64,000 bases of DNA from Isoperla grammatica (lineage: Eukaryota; Arthropoda; Insecta; Plecoptera; Perlodidae), in NCBI GenBank assembly GCA_945910005.1, contig OX246739.1:5238001-5302000 (forward strand). The letters run 5' to 3'. Below, piece by piece: positions 1-12,395 of this stretch. Position numbers and translations under genes: made by a program. The stretch's first letter is position 1; every line of letters starts with the position of its first letter. The notes under the pieces are model-generated. The model was not told the origin of the DNA. It saw nothing but the letters and a program-made list of their open reading frames with translations, and did no database searches.

Positions 1-216
1 TGCTTTGAAGATTTAATAAGTAAATCAAGTTTCTTGTGTGTTGTATCAGAACACTTTACAGCTTATTAGTAAAAGAAATGTGGAAGTAGTGGTGGTTTTG
101 AAAATTTGCCCCCCCCCACCCCCCCTTCATTCGATGTCTACACCCCCGGGATTTTGAAATAGCACCCCTGTGGGGACAAAACTCTGACATCAACACAGTC
201 GGTCAAAATGTCTTAC

Positions 217-488
217 CTGAATGGCTTCTTCCTCAGCGGCGACGCATTACATGCTTGAATGTGCTGCACTATACTTCGGATGTCCTTCTTAACAACGTCA
301 ACGATGTGTCTAGGGAGGATGCTCAACATAAGCTGGTCTTCTTGCTGCTTCTCGTACTTGAGCTTGAAGGTCGACTCCACGCATGCCCGCCGGTCGAGGA
401 ATGTCCTACGGATTGTCACCTCGTTCATGAAGCGGAAGTACATCCCCAAGACATTGACGCAGATCATGTAGATGGCATCGCCGGCTAG
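217..488 (-). CDS. Adenylyl cyclase exon: helix 6 and pre-catalytic helix
   Basis: It starts in phase 0 after a CGTTTAG acceptor (LAGDAIYMICVNVLGMYFRF = helix 6) and ends in phase 2 at GTAAGA. The charged helix ending LMLSILPRHIVDVVKKDI is the most diagnostic part of the gene here. The next exon, with the catalytic loop, should lie left of position 1. Confidence 0.9.
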
Positions 489-2977
489 CTAAACGAAAAT
501 AAGACAGGTGATATTGTTTTATAGGAAAATGAGTCTTAAATCGTGGGAGGATGTGGGAAGATTACAACTGTGAGAAGACAGAAAAGAGTTGAATAAATTG
601 GTGGAGAGGCAGAAGGAAGATGATGAAGAAGAAACGCCGAGTCTGGCAAACTCAGTATCTACAACTTTCATTAAAGTTCTTAATTTTATCAAACAAGTGG
701 GCTTACATTTTGTATGTAACCTAGATGTGGTACGTATGTATAATGAAAAATTAGAAACATAATGAACGAATCAACTACAGTGATGTTTTAAATTACTGTA
801 GTACAATAAAGCAACTTTTGTCATGGGTGGGCTTTCATATTATGAAGTTTCATTACTGTTTTATCCCTCATGAACAATTTGCCTTTTTTCTGAATTGTCA
901 TTACAAAGATGCACGACTAAACTGAACCACGTCTCACCCTAGGGTACCAGTCATCCATGTCCTCATACACCACCAGCCCCAGCACGACCATATGACACAC
1001 AGTGACGGTAGCCCCTAAGATGGCCGCCTGGATGTTGTGCGACAGGGGTAGGAACATGTAGCAAGCCAGCAGCGTGTGTGTCGCGTAGGCCGGCCGGATG
1101 ACCTTGTCGCTCCTCGTGTAGCTGATGTGGTAGAGGGGGAGTCCCAGATCGGAGACCACCAGGAGAACCACCACCACGCACGATATCAGCACCGGAAGCC
1201 AGGGGTAGTCACGTGATATCCGTTCCTTGAAGACTATGATGGCCATGGGCCAGCAGAGCGCCATCACGGTGATGTACACGACTACGTCGGGCAGGATCTC
1301 CTCTATGTTCTTGATGTTCTGCAAGACATCCATCTTATTCAGTTAGAGAACGCATTTTTGAAGGAGCAACTCTACAATATATATACGGATAAATAATAAC
1401 GACACAAAACAACATCAAATAAAATGTAACAAAAAAGTAAAAAACATACAAGATGCGGAGGGATCGAGGGATCGAGGGATCGAGGGATCGAGTCAAGTAT
1501 ATGGAGTTAAGTTTATGGTTGTTATGGAGTTTGTTTTTCTTTGAAAATAGTATGTAACAAAACGTTTTCAAAGCAACCATAAACGTAACCCTATAATATA
1601 CCTGACTGGACTGTGCATCTCGACACATTATTGAAAAGAACGAGAGATTATTGAAAAGAACATTAATAATTGAAATGTCAAAGAGTAGATAAATAGAAAG
1701 AAGTGCCGGGTATAGAATGAATGAGTGTTCACTATTTTGAAATAAAATAAGCACAAATAAATAATAGAAACACATCACTTCGTGCGCATCGCATTACAAC
1801 GTAATAACAATACGTAAACGAGTGTCATAACAAATTTTCCAAATTCAATTTCCAATCAACCGATAGATTGAATCTCGTTGACATTACCTACCCTCCCATA
1901 TGATCTTGGGGGTGGGGGTTGACGATCTGCCTAGTACTGCTAAAACTACTTGTAAGCTATTTTCTTTACTTACCGTCGCGAGAAGTACCGTGCTGTGAGT
2001 AACACTCAGGATTATCTGCAGAAGGATGAACACGGAGAAGTACCCATTGTGGAGGCGCTGCTGGTATTGGAGATACAAGTCTTCCAGTTCTCGGTCCTTG
2101 AACTGGCGCTGCAACGAAACAATACAATAATACAATAGAAAGGGACGTTTACATGATTTAGTAATGTGCTTGCTTTCCTGTGATTGACTATGTGGCTGCA
2201 CACTGACAGTATCTATCAAAAGCTTCCAAACTGAACTATCATGTGTAAATTAAAAGGTTGAAGTACTAAATGTACAAAATACAGCTTTGAAGCAGAGAAC
2301 TTGAAAACTTTCTATTTTTCGTATATATATACTCGTGAATGTTTCTGTAAGACTGTACTCACTAACCATGCATATTATCTCCAAGTAATGGATCAAAAAG
2401 TCAGAATGAACTCTGTTTTCCCGTTATCAAGGGAAAATACTGTTACCGTCAATTTCAGGTGAAGAGAAAAACCCCTGTACCACCAGTCAGTGATGCGGCT
2501 GGCCTGCCTCACACATACACTTGTGGTAGGTATAAACGAGGGCCCAGATACTCACCCTGAGGTACCCCCATGACCAGTTGTGGTCGTCCGCAGGTTCTGG
2601 GTCCAAAGCTTGTCTTATGTACTCTGTGATGCGGCTGGCCTGCCTCACACATACACTTGTGGTAGGTATAAACGAGGGCCCAGATACTCACCCTGAGGTA
2701 CCCCCATGACCAGTTGTGGTCGTCCGCAGGTTCTGGGTCCAAAGCTTGTCTTATGTACTCTGTGATGCGGCTGGCCTGCCTCACACAGACCCTTGTGGTA
2801 GGTATAAACGAGGGCCCAGATACTCACCCTGAGGTACCCCCATGACCAGTTGTGGTCGTCAGCAGGTTCTGGGTCCAAAGCTTGTCTTATGTACTCTGTG
2901 ATGCGGCTGGCCTGCCTCACCGAGAGACTGTTTCGAGTGATGATCTCTATACCAGAGAAAGACATCGTCAATCCCCG
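217..2977 (-). CDS. Membrane adenylyl cyclase, N-terminal part (gene continues past left edge)
   Basis: Would make cAMP from ATP at the plasma membrane; only the N-terminal ~312 residues are in the window. Exons in transcript order are 2828-2977, 1974-2108, 938-1318 and 217-488. The first three joins are phase 0; the last exon ends in phase 2 at a GTAAGA donor. Seen: a hydrophilic N-terminus, then six hydrophobic segments (one in exon 1974-2108, four in 938-1318, one opening exon 217-488), then a helix with RRTFLDRRACVES and QLMLSILPRHI. That helix corresponds to the segment preceding the C1a catalytic domain in class III membrane cyclases. The catalytic domains are outside the window. Some resemblance to type 1/3/8 enzymes is an impression only; the subtype is unresolved. 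The Met at 2963-2965 is the first in-frame ATG of its exon, but a good acceptor (TTTCAG) precedes that exon, so upstream exons are likely. Confidence 0.88.
938..1318 (-). CDS. Adenylyl cyclase exon: membrane helices 2-5
   Basis: A 127-codon exon with four hydrophobic segments and a GTGAGA donor. The stretch THTLLACYMFLPLSHNIQAA matches the family pattern between helices 4 and 5. The acceptor is not certain: TTGCAG after 1318 is used here, but an in-frame alternative at 1333/1334 (AATAAG) would add MDVLQ. Confidence 0.85.
1459..1493. repeat. GGGATCGA microsatellite (about 4 copies)
   Basis: Four perfect 8-bp repeats in tandem, inside an adenylyl cyclase intron. Confidence 0.8.
1974..2108 (-). 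CDS. Adenylyl cyclase exon: first membrane helix
   Basis: A 45-codon exon, phase 0 on both sides, with a TTGCAG acceptor and GTAAGT donor. It encodes RQFKDRELEDLYLQYQQRL followed by a hydrophobic helix. The ELE-LY-QY pattern just before helix 1 is typical of membrane adenylyl cyclases. Confidence 0.85.
2491..2898 (-). repeat. 136-bp tandem repeat of an adenylyl cyclase exon plus donor
   Basis: The unit recurs at 2491, 2627 and 2763, with a fourth partial copy beginning at 2899 that runs into the exon's unique 5' part. Each copy holds the coding stretch VRQASRITEYIRQAL...WSWGYLR, the GTGAGT donor and about 30 bp of intron. Copies differ by only a few bases (for example CAGACCC versus CATACAC). 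Because 136 is not a multiple of 3, reading through two copies shifts frame. No strong acceptor precedes the extra copies. Confidence 0.85.
2828..2977 (-). CDS. Adenylyl cyclase exon: cytoplasmic N-terminus
   Basis: A 50-codon exon, phase 0 at both ends, between a TTGCATTTCAG acceptor and a GTGAGT donor. It encodes a hydrophilic segment ending in HNWSWGYLR, which continues into RQFKDRELEDLY of the next exon, the usual stretch before the first membrane helix. A 136-bp unit covering most of this exon and its donor is repeated downstream at 2491-2762. Confidence 0.75.
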
Positions 2978-3090
2978 CTGAAATGCAAGAAACTGATCAG
3001 TTAATTGTTAAACTTTGTGCAAGAACTCAAAATATTAAATCAAGTGTTTCATTGATTTTTCGTTTTTTCAGTGTGATGTTGTAGAATATT

Positions 3091-3845
3091 ATTAAGCGAG
3101 CGAAGCGAGCGTTTCCACTTGACTCTTATGGCACTTCGTTCTGTTTTTTTTTTGTTTGTTTGTTTGTTTGTTTTTTTGTTTGTTTTTTTGTTTGTTTTTG
3201 TTTTTGTTTTTATGTCCATCGATAGCGGTCGAACGGAAAGTCCGATCAACTTGAAATTTGGACCATCCACAAGCCTTGATGTGGATTGAAGGTGTATAGT
3301 TTTGAGGCAAAATCGTTCAGAAAGTTACAAAGTTACACCATAGTTACTGCAAAATATTTTTCTGAAACAAAATGGCGGCAAAATGTGAGATAGCCATATT
3401 TTTTTAAAGCTTTTTCCGGTCACGAATATGGTAATGTAATGGCGATCTAATAAGTATTGGCAAAGTTACACGAAAGTTACTCGAAAATATTTTTCTAGAA
3501 CGCAGTAACGGCAAAATGTGAGGTGGCTATCTTGTAGTAAATTTTTGTCCGCTCACGAATATATTAATTTAAATGCGATCGGATACGTATTAGAGGCAGA
3601 CATTACATTTCTATTGCTGTCAATAACTGTTCGTAACGGTGGCGGACCGCGGCGAAAACATGACAGCAAAAATTCTTAGCAACGCACATTGCACTGCATC
3701 CAACAATGTCGGCAAGTATAATAGCTATGGAAATTAGAAAATTTTTTGCAATGCGCATTCTTGAATTGTTGTTTATTGTTGTTTGTATTTGCATTAAAAT
3801 CTTTTCGCCAGAAAGTTCGTTGATATTGACGCGCTCGCTTATCAA
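3091..3845. mobile_element. Possible DNA transposon relic with AAGCGAGCG ends
   Basis: The left end reads ATTAAGCGAGCGAAGCGAGC and the right end, reverse-complemented, reads TTGATAAGCGAGCGCGTC, so the ends share AAGCGAGCG in inverted orientation. The inside has a (TTTG)n tract at 3146-3200 and two diverged direct copies of about 145 bp (near 3327 and 3472), each with AAAGTTAC, AAAATATTTTTCT and GGCAAAATGTGAG. No transposase frame is seen and no target duplication was confirmed. Confidence 0.35.
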
Positions 3846-6075
3846 CGCGTCAAACAGAGCGTTTTCCTAGTTTATAAGAAAAAATACTTTTTTATGCTGT
3901 CAAATAGAAAAACGTGAATGGGTCACAAATTGACCGCATTACATCCGGTGTCACAAAAAGGAACTTATAGTGGCAAAAAATGTTCACACGAACGATATTG
4001 TTTTAACCCGATGTATCTATCGAATTATCGATGGTATGTAAACAGAGGGATACATGATTTGTGTCGACATCCTATAGTAATTATTTATGTAAATCCGCTA
4101 TCAAAATGACGTCCATAGAATGATGACATACTTTCATTGTAAGGCAAATATTTTAAAGGCGTTCTTTTACATCAAACACTGCATACTATCCCCAACGTAA
4201 CTAGTCATATACCTATCTCAGGAATCAGATCCTCTTTCATGAATGTATTTCAACGCAAATTAACATATTCCTGGCGTTCTTTCACACACTCATAAAGACA
4301 GTTCTCCGCTTAGTGAGAGTGGACAAGCCTCATTAGTCACTCCCGCTTTGTAAGGAGTTTTCAGGTATCCATCCCAAAGCCGTAAATTATCTATAATCAA
4401 CCTGTTTCACGTAGGTAGTAACTAAGAAGTAGAAAATTGAGAAACTTTATACATAACCAATTATCACGTAGAGAACCACGTTTCAAAACTGAAATATTAT
4501 TTCTTATCCACGGAATCCAGCACTTCAGTTTCTATCTTTAAAAAATCGATTTTAAAATTCTGGTGATATGACTTCCACGATACTTTGTTGTCTGGGTTTG
4601 AGATAATGGGCAGATTCGTTCATGAGATAATTTGAAAATAAACACGAACACTACTGTGGTTGGTAGGCTAGCTAACTGTCAGGTTCAACAATCTTTCTAA
4701 TTAATTACCAAACAGTTAGATTGATAAATGACTCAGCAAATCACAAACGTCATTCTGATCATGTCATAAAATAATTTGTTCACGTTGAAATTAATATGAT
4801 GCTAACACTTTGGACTGTGTTTCGGGTCTCTAAATACATCAAGTTATAAGAAACCGCAAGTAGTTGCTGGGAGGAGTAGAATTGTGAGCTCGAATTGAAC
4901 AATTAAACAAGTGTTTAACAAGTGTTATGAAAAGAAATACGGATATTATTAATAAAAATTACCTTATAATAATCAGTCACTAAAGAGGGCCACATTACAA
5001 GAAATATGACGTATACCTACATTGCAAAATTAAATTTCCTCTAATAAACTCGAAGAAATGGGCCAGGCACCAGGGCACCATGTTACAGTTCAATGATTTT
5101 CATAATATTGCATATACAACATCAACAACAACTTCGACGTGACATTGGCGAGATAAGTGCATAACGTCATATTCACGATTAGCGCAATCAGCTTCATAAA
5201 CCACACATATCCTGTAAGACCTCTGTCTATCGAGACACGTCCGTTCAATCCTATCCCGCCTTAGATCTGGGTCATCCCGGTCACAAACCACAGACATCTG
5301 GCATAGCAACGTGAATGCAGTTCTACGTAGGCTGCAGATAATCATGCAGTTCATGCATTCACCAATCTATTTCATTGCTGGACACAAGTCGGACTATCTT
5401 AAAACCAAGCTATCAAAACACTAGTGTTACAGATTGCAATCGATCTGTTCCATAGAAGGAGAGTTAGTACAATATGTGTAACATTAGTACACTGACCTGC
5501 TTCATCGTGTGTGTATGTAGATGCTCACGCTTTCACGCGCGCACCTCGATCAGCTCACAACGCTATCAACTACCAAAGATCTGAGAGTAGCTGTCATTCG
5601 CAAGCAAATACGGATACGATAAGCAGTTCAGTTAGCCGTCCTTGCATAACATCGTAGAGCTCGGTAAAAAATAGCTTTGATATCGAGGATAATCAACGAT
5701 CAGTAATAATATTATGAGCTATAGATCACGTGTAAGGCAGTGGCGTCGTTAGGGGGTCTAGGGGGGCGTGCGCCTTCGTAATAATCATCTGCAGCCCCCC
5801 AATATTATCATCATTCTTTTAGGGAGAGTTAAGAGTTATTTTGGCATTTTTATGGTTCCAATTTCTGTGAGTTTTTAAACTAATTTGGTTTACTGCGAAG
5901 CAATCATGTATAGTTACATGTATAGTCAACAGCAAAGAAACATAAGGCCTATACTCTTTGACACAATCATTTGCTTGGATCGATTTCAAGTCGCTAAAAA
6001 ACACCAACATATTAATTGTCTCTCTCCGCTAGGTGTGATTGTTTAGTTAGTGTACACTAGACATGCTCCCTTCAA

Positions 6076-6094
6076 CCCCCCCCCCCCCCCCCCC
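6076..6094. repeat. Poly-C tract (19)
   Basis: An uninterrupted run of 19 C. Similar tracts of 11-23 lie at 14720, 25059, 41975, 50042, 53262 and, as G, 55378. Confidence 0.9.
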
Positions 6095-6568
6095 AACCCT
6101 GAAAATAACTAACACGCTGAGGCATGGACGAAGCAAAGCTTGAGTGAAACTCAGAAATAACGTAATTCAACCCTGACTGGGAAAGAACTCAGGTTCGGGT
6201 GGGGCACAGACTAGTTGCATCACTGTTCCACATGCATTCAAATGTTACAAATTGACTTAAAGTATCTACGATGCTCGCTCAGCAAGTAAGAGACCCGAGC
6301 TCGAGACCCAGTCCTGATATGAGTATGTGATTTTTTACTTTTCACTCAAATAGTTGCAATAAGACGGTGTTCCTAGAAAGAAGTAGTGATCCGATTAATC
6401 CTTTTAGCAAACCTACAATAATTAATAATAAAACCACCTGTCACCGTCTCATGAAGCTGTTGGCAAGCCTGATGTTGGTTACTCAGGGGCCAAATCAGGA
6501 AACGTTGACAGGCTGCATTTGAATGAGACACGTTTCCGGGTTCCGCATTCCGTTACCTTGCTGTAGTT

Positions 6569-6640
6569 ACAAGCTCTGCGGTAGCGCACGGAACTTTGAT
6601 GCAGACGGTGGCGGGTTGGAGTCCCTCCCACCACGGGTAA
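6569..6640 (+). mobile_element. tRNA-like SINE head
   Basis: A box A-like segment (AGCTCTGCGGTAGCGCACGG) is followed about 35 bp later by a box B-like hairpin (GGGTTGGAGTCCC). The acceptor arm does not fold, so this is a SINE head or tRNA relic and not a working tRNA. A weaker relative with GAGCTCGAGACCC lies at 6268-6325. Confidence 0.45.
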
Positions 6641-7699
6641 ATTATTTATGCCAAAATTTGTGCTTTTTTATTTTATGTGAAGGAAGACATTCTGCGCAGA
6701 ATATGATTTCCTACTAGTGTGCGTGTTGTTTTGACATTTAGAAGAAAACAAAACATGGCAATTAAATAATAACCTTCAAAACTGTTTGTGACAACAGTGA
6801 TGTTGTAGTTCTTGTTAGTATCATACGTTTTTATGGAGAGGAGGAAAACAGGACTTCGACACATATCTGTATAAATATGTAGTTAATAAATTTACACACT
6901 CTAAGTTACTACAATAGTTTTTTAATAAATGCGCAAGAGGGTGTTGATATTTTTAATGACTCTACGTACTTTTAAAAAGGCCATTTTAATGCAGTGACAT
7001 ACGGGGCATGTATATGCGACCATCATTGTTTTTATGTACTACATGATGTGATATTTGTTGGATGTTTTGTTGTTTTCGTTTTTGTTTGTTTTATCAAAAC
7101 ACACTTTGTGGAATTGTGCAATTCTGTTGTGTTTATAAAACAAATAATAATAAGTAAAAAAATTCAACTTAAAATATAAATTTTTATCGTGCATATTCGT
7201 CATAACAATTAATGTTATCATTCACTTTTCAGACCGCTGTTTCCGGCCTATCTAATACCCTATGACGAATGCTGTAATCAAGACAGCAATATTACGAGAA
7301 TCAAATACGCTTCATAAAACTTAATATGCACGCATCTGTGTTTTCATAGACAATAAGAATAATTATCATTCGTTAGTGTATTATTGCAATATAACAGCTA
7401 AAATGTATATTATTCTATCAGTGTTCAATTGCAAGTTTCGGTAACAGTGGCTTCGTAACATGAAATCCGCTACCGTCATTTTACTTCAACACATTTCTGT
7501 CAATAAAGCGTTGTTATTCCTAGTTGCGATATGAATACGCACCGATTTTTTCCAAACAAAGTTCAAGCTGTGAGTCAATATTTGCTCCACACGAGTTGCA
7601 AGGCTATTGGCAAAAGAGTGACCTCTTCCCATTATGACGTCAGAACCCTTGGATTTGTGACGATTGTGTTGTGATCGGGTGAGCGAAGACTTAAATGCT

Positions 7700-8105
7700 T
7701 TTTTAAGATCTCCCAAGGAAACAATACAAAAAGCTGTAAAAAATTAAAACCTCAAAAACACAGTGTATTTTAGCACGTTTTTGACACAGCGTAGCGTCAC
7801 GGGTTAAAGGGTTAAGAAAATAATGTGTACACTTCCTGCATCGGCCATTCCCAGTGTACACATGGAACATGTTTTGGTTTGCCTAGGATTGATTCATGGT
7901 GTGTATCAGGAGTTCAGATGGCTATAGGAGGTTATGATATAAGCTATCTGAATACCCCGAACAATGCACAACATTGAGAGCAGTGTGTCTTGTACCTGTG
8001 TAAGCGCTGGGAGTATCATCGTGTGCTATGGCGCATCCAGTAATGTGTCTGCTTAGCAAACTCGAGGTCTGGAGTTCGAGACCTATCATTGCCACTCTTT
8101 TTTTC
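7700..8105 (+). mobile_element. Solo diverged copy of the 1.48-kb array repeat
   Basis: On the plus strand this matches, in order, the reverse complement of the 12404-21764 array unit. Shared landmarks are AGATCTCCCAAG, TTTTAGCACGTTTTTGACAC, GGGTTAAGAAAATAATGTGT, GGCTATAGGAGGTTATGAT, GTACCTGTGTAAGCGCTGG and a tRNA-like module ending in GAGTTCGAGACC. It lacks about 150 bp present in the array copies. It shows that the array unit belongs to a dispersed mobile family. Confidence 0.65.
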
Positions 8106-11100
8106 CCACATTAACAATATATTGTATGGTTTTTATATACTGACCTTGTCTTTCTAAACGTCTTACATAGACATGAGAGACGCATACACACATAAAACAC
8201 CCAATTTTGAGCTTGGTATAGGACTATAGTCTGTGTATCACATATCCAATCACTAGCCTAAGATCCATCGAATGCGATTTTAAAACGGTAAAGTGTAAAA
8301 AACAGCTTTTTTGAGAAGGGTTTTAATAGACACGTATGATTTTTGTATGTTTACGGTAGTCTACAATATATTTCTTTTTTTGTGTGGGTGTCATTATGGT
8401 AAAATGGAAAATATAACATTTGATATGGCAAAACAATAAACCTGAATTATTATTCCTCATAAATATTGATTGTAAAGTAAATACTTATCGATGTGTTAAA
8501 GATATTCCAATAATCAGCTATGTGATATTTTCAAAAGCTGCTTGAGCAATGCTCAAGATGACATTCCCTCGTCACAAATCGTCATTCTGATCATGCCATA
8601 AAATAAGAATAAAACAGGAAAGATGGTGAAATATTACCAAAGATCGAACGAGAATCAAGATACAACGAAGCTATCGATATATTATCGCTATAAGATTGTC
8701 GTCAACGTTCCTAAACCGCCATTATTGCATTATCTTTTGAAACCTTTGTGCTTTCAACATCGGTTTCGCATTTCTGTGACGCACATTTGAATCAACGCGC
8801 AACATATGCATGAGAGAAACAGAAGAGCTGTGCTATTCAAATGTGATTACAAAGAATAAGGAAATGCATTCACTTGACACAAAGACACAAGGACAGTATT
8901 GATGACTCGTGGGATGGGATGATTTTACTCTCTTGGGTCTATGCCTATAATTCGAGTATCAAAGACGGAAGCGTCCCAATTCTAGAGCCCAAGGTTTCCA
9001 TCTGCATTCACACCGGTACCGCAAACCATGACACAGCTTAGGCCTCGGCCTAGGCTATAATGTAATGCAGAGGTGTTGTATGAATGTTAACAGAGGGCAT
9101 TGTCATTCTACACTTGTCTGTTGTGAATAAGTTAAACGACACTTGGACTAACCGGGAATGAATTACTGAGAAATCTGATCAAGACGTTTCAAAGATAATT
9201 ATCAGAATGTAGCGGACAAAGATTTTATCACATTTTACAACAAATTACTTTATGAAAAATAAGTTTTTCTGTCCTGATACTTATGCAGAGGTTTTTCCTG
9301 TTTTGTAATGAAATTCTACAACCTTGTGAGCTAGACTCTGAATGTATCCGCAACAACGAGCGGGAGTAGAGTAGAGAGACCTCCCATGCAAAGGTCGTAC
9401 CAAAGATTGCCGTACTACATCACATTTCAAAAGTATCAATGTTCGTTGGCCTTACTACTCTAATTTTACAATATAATAGGCTCTAGTGGCCTAACATCTT
9501 TCTCGAGCAATTTGGAGTACCAATACTCTTCGCGCTGTCAAAAAAATAATACATTTATTTTGGATCGAGCTGGGTGGGTGGATAGTTTAACCATGCCCCA
9601 CAAGCTATTAGATTAAAACTTCTAATTAATTACTATTATGAGACCTTATTATTCTATAACTCAGAATTTAGAACCAACGACGATATGAAACCAATAACGG
9701 GGGTTTCTGAAAGATTGCAGCACCGACATCAGTCAAACAATAAAACAATAACTTTGAAGAAGCTTCAATAATATGTAGCCTAACAACGCGCAAAGTACAT
9801 TACTCGAACTTGCTCTAAGAAAATAGTGACCTAGATCAAACTACTTGATTCCAAACAAATGCACCCTGGAATAGAAAATTAAACACACCAAACGGACGTA
9901 GTAGCCTACTATTGAGATAGTGAATAGTATTAAGAAAGATAGTTTGATGACCAGGCTGGTTAACCGTGCAAAGTTTAAACCCGTTTCCGGTTATGTGGTA
10001 TAAATCCTCACACCTAAGTGTAAACTGTAAACAAACAATTTGTTGCAGGACTAACAAACCAGTCTCATGTGTTTGCAGCTGACGATAAAGGTGAAGAGTT
10101 GTGGCTTAGAATGTAAATACACAAAACACAGCTTGTGCAAATAAACACTATCGTTTTAGTCCACCGAGGTGATCAATAATAAAATTATTTCATTGACTGC
10201 GAGAGAGTGAATAACAGTTTGTGCATACATAGGTTATGACTAAGCTGTGACTAAGGAATTTAACACGTTCGATTCATTAGTCATTTGTTCTTGATTGATA
10301 TTCAATACCAAACTTGTCTGAACGGTATTTGTTGATTCTACTCGTTTATAATCTGATTGTATGTCTTTGATGCTTCGACCATCCACATCCATATCCCTAC
10401 TTTTAAAACAGATACAATGAAAGGTTCTGGGTCGGATTTTGAGTCTAAAAAGTGTTAGGCCTACAATGAAGTATTTAGGGGAAAGTTGAAGCAATTTGTC
10501 ACTATAACATCAATTTTAATATTCTAACTGGAAATCTTGGATGTAGCCTACATAATTAACTTGCACTCCTATTTGGCACCCACAACAAATATAGCTCTTG
10601 AAGCTGTACTAGAACCTCATTACAGTTGGCATTGAGTGCAATAGTTTATCAGAATTATTATTTGATAACATTTCAATAGTATCACACACTTTGTAGCTCA
10701 GACAATGCACCGATCAACACACTCACTATCTCATGAGCTTTCTATACACGTAAACAAACTTGGGCAAGTAGACAACATTCCGACGTGATAGCAAACAGTT
10801 AATCTCACGTTAAAAACCGCACAGAATTTTTTATTTTTTAAAACTATATCTCAAGAATGTTACGCGAAATCGAAAATCTGAGTCTGGCGCGGACTGTGGT
10901 TTAGTAAAAGCCCGCAGAATATAAACATATCAAATAATATAACCACAGTAAGGTGGTTATTTTGATTGTTAAATCCATTAGTTTATTAAAAGTCAATACA
11001 ATTAACAACCATTCTGATTATAATGCAAGGCTCATCATTTAGCGTTCAATCTGTATAGCGCGCTTACCAAACCATACAGTCTACTATAGACTCAGATTTT

Positions 11101-11195
11101 GTATTTCGAGTAGCATTCTTGAGTATAATGCTAACTTCTCCCGCTAACGATTTAGGTTTAATGTAAAATGGCTGTATAGCTGTATTTAAATCCTG

Positions 11196-11197
11196 AA

Positions 11198-11231
<34 letters not shown>
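11196..11231 (+). repeat. (AAAT)n microsatellite, possible retroelement tail
   Basis: Perfect AAAT repeats follow TTTAAATCCTG, the kind of 3' tail seen on short retroelements. The 5' extent of any element is not clear. Confidence 0.5.
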
Positions 11232-11233
<2 letters not shown>

Positions 11234-12199
11234 ACCGACGCTAGAAAATTAGAAATATAGTATAACATGGTAATGTTTAAAACATTCTTGAATTTTTATC
11301 TGTGATTTTGCTAAGAATATATTAGCTTGTGTATACACAAGATTAGTTTAATCTTCACAACATTGACAACATTCTTGAAACCAATGTTAAAAAGGTACCA
11401 ACAAACATTCAGTCGCAAGAGCGAAGGCTTGAGGCAGGTGCCCTCAATTCATACGAATTACATTTTATAGTTTTTTTAAAGTTCAAACCCAACTTAATTA
11501 AGAGTGTTTACGACGTGGCCAAGGTCAAGCCCTATAATATAACACCTTCTGATAAAGGAAAGCAGATAGAAAGAAGGATAATATTGGAATACTCCGATAA
11601 TACCAATAAAAGTGTAAATGACATTGACACAAAACACTTTCTAGTGTGTGACCTGCATATATATCGCAACCTCACCTAATGTTTGTACGTTATGCGGTCT
11701 GTCTCGGGCATGTCGTTGTAAATAGCCACGACCACGTGCTGCCTTCAACCAGGCAGGCCAGGAACACTTCACTTTCTTCGGTTACTAAGCAAATACCTTC
11801 AATCGCTATCTCAACAACTGATACAAGACTTGTCGCATCGTCGTGACGTATTTATCTATCTATTGCTTTATAGTTATCACAACCGCATACGATACTCGCA
11901 GCGATTAAAATCTAAAACAACTTGCGCAACGAGCATGAAACATATAATATAATTTAGTTAAGAACGCGTATGTATAATTTATAATTGCATAGTAATTTAG
12001 ATAATTACAGTACCAAGAAATATAGGCGCGTATATTTTGAGCACTTGACTTAAATTAATTACATTTTAAAAATCAGACACAGAAATATGCTTTTATACGT
12101 TTGAAACTGAAAAGAAATATTTGCACTTGATGTTAACACAGACGAGAGCGGTTACACAGAATAATCCCACGGTTATCACTAAAAAAACACTTGACACGA

Positions 12200-12395
12200 C
12201 GCTAAATCTGCCCACAGATTAAGTCGCCTTCTGTCCTTACTTCGTCGCTCGCCTCGTTCTTGCCGACTGGACTGGCCAACGACAACGACACTTGGTATCA
12301 CACTATATCTCGCTGCGACGCCACGTCTCGCGCACATGAATGAATCGCGTTGTTCGCAGCTTGCGTTACCTATCGAGGGTTCCCCTGGGGGCAGA
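12200..12395 (-). promoter_or_regulatory. GC-richer, CpG-containing block; possible promoter/5' exon
   Basis: This block is clearly richer in GC and CpG than its AT-rich surroundings and ends at the insertion point of the 9.4-kb transposon. On the minus strand it contains GACGAA|GTAAGG, which would serve as a donor for a noncoding first exon. It could be the 5' end of the adenylyl cyclase gene about 9.4 kb downstream. This is inference from composition and position only. Confidence 0.25.

Noticed and set aside
1335..1778. 147-codon minus frame between adenylyl cyclase exons
   Set aside because: AT-rich with low-complexity composition, it spans an intron with good splice sites and has no recognised domain.
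11676..11770. Adenylyl cyclase start exon beginning MPETDRITYKH
   Set aside because: The frame meets a stop just before the best donor, and using another donor gives the wrong phase for the next exon.
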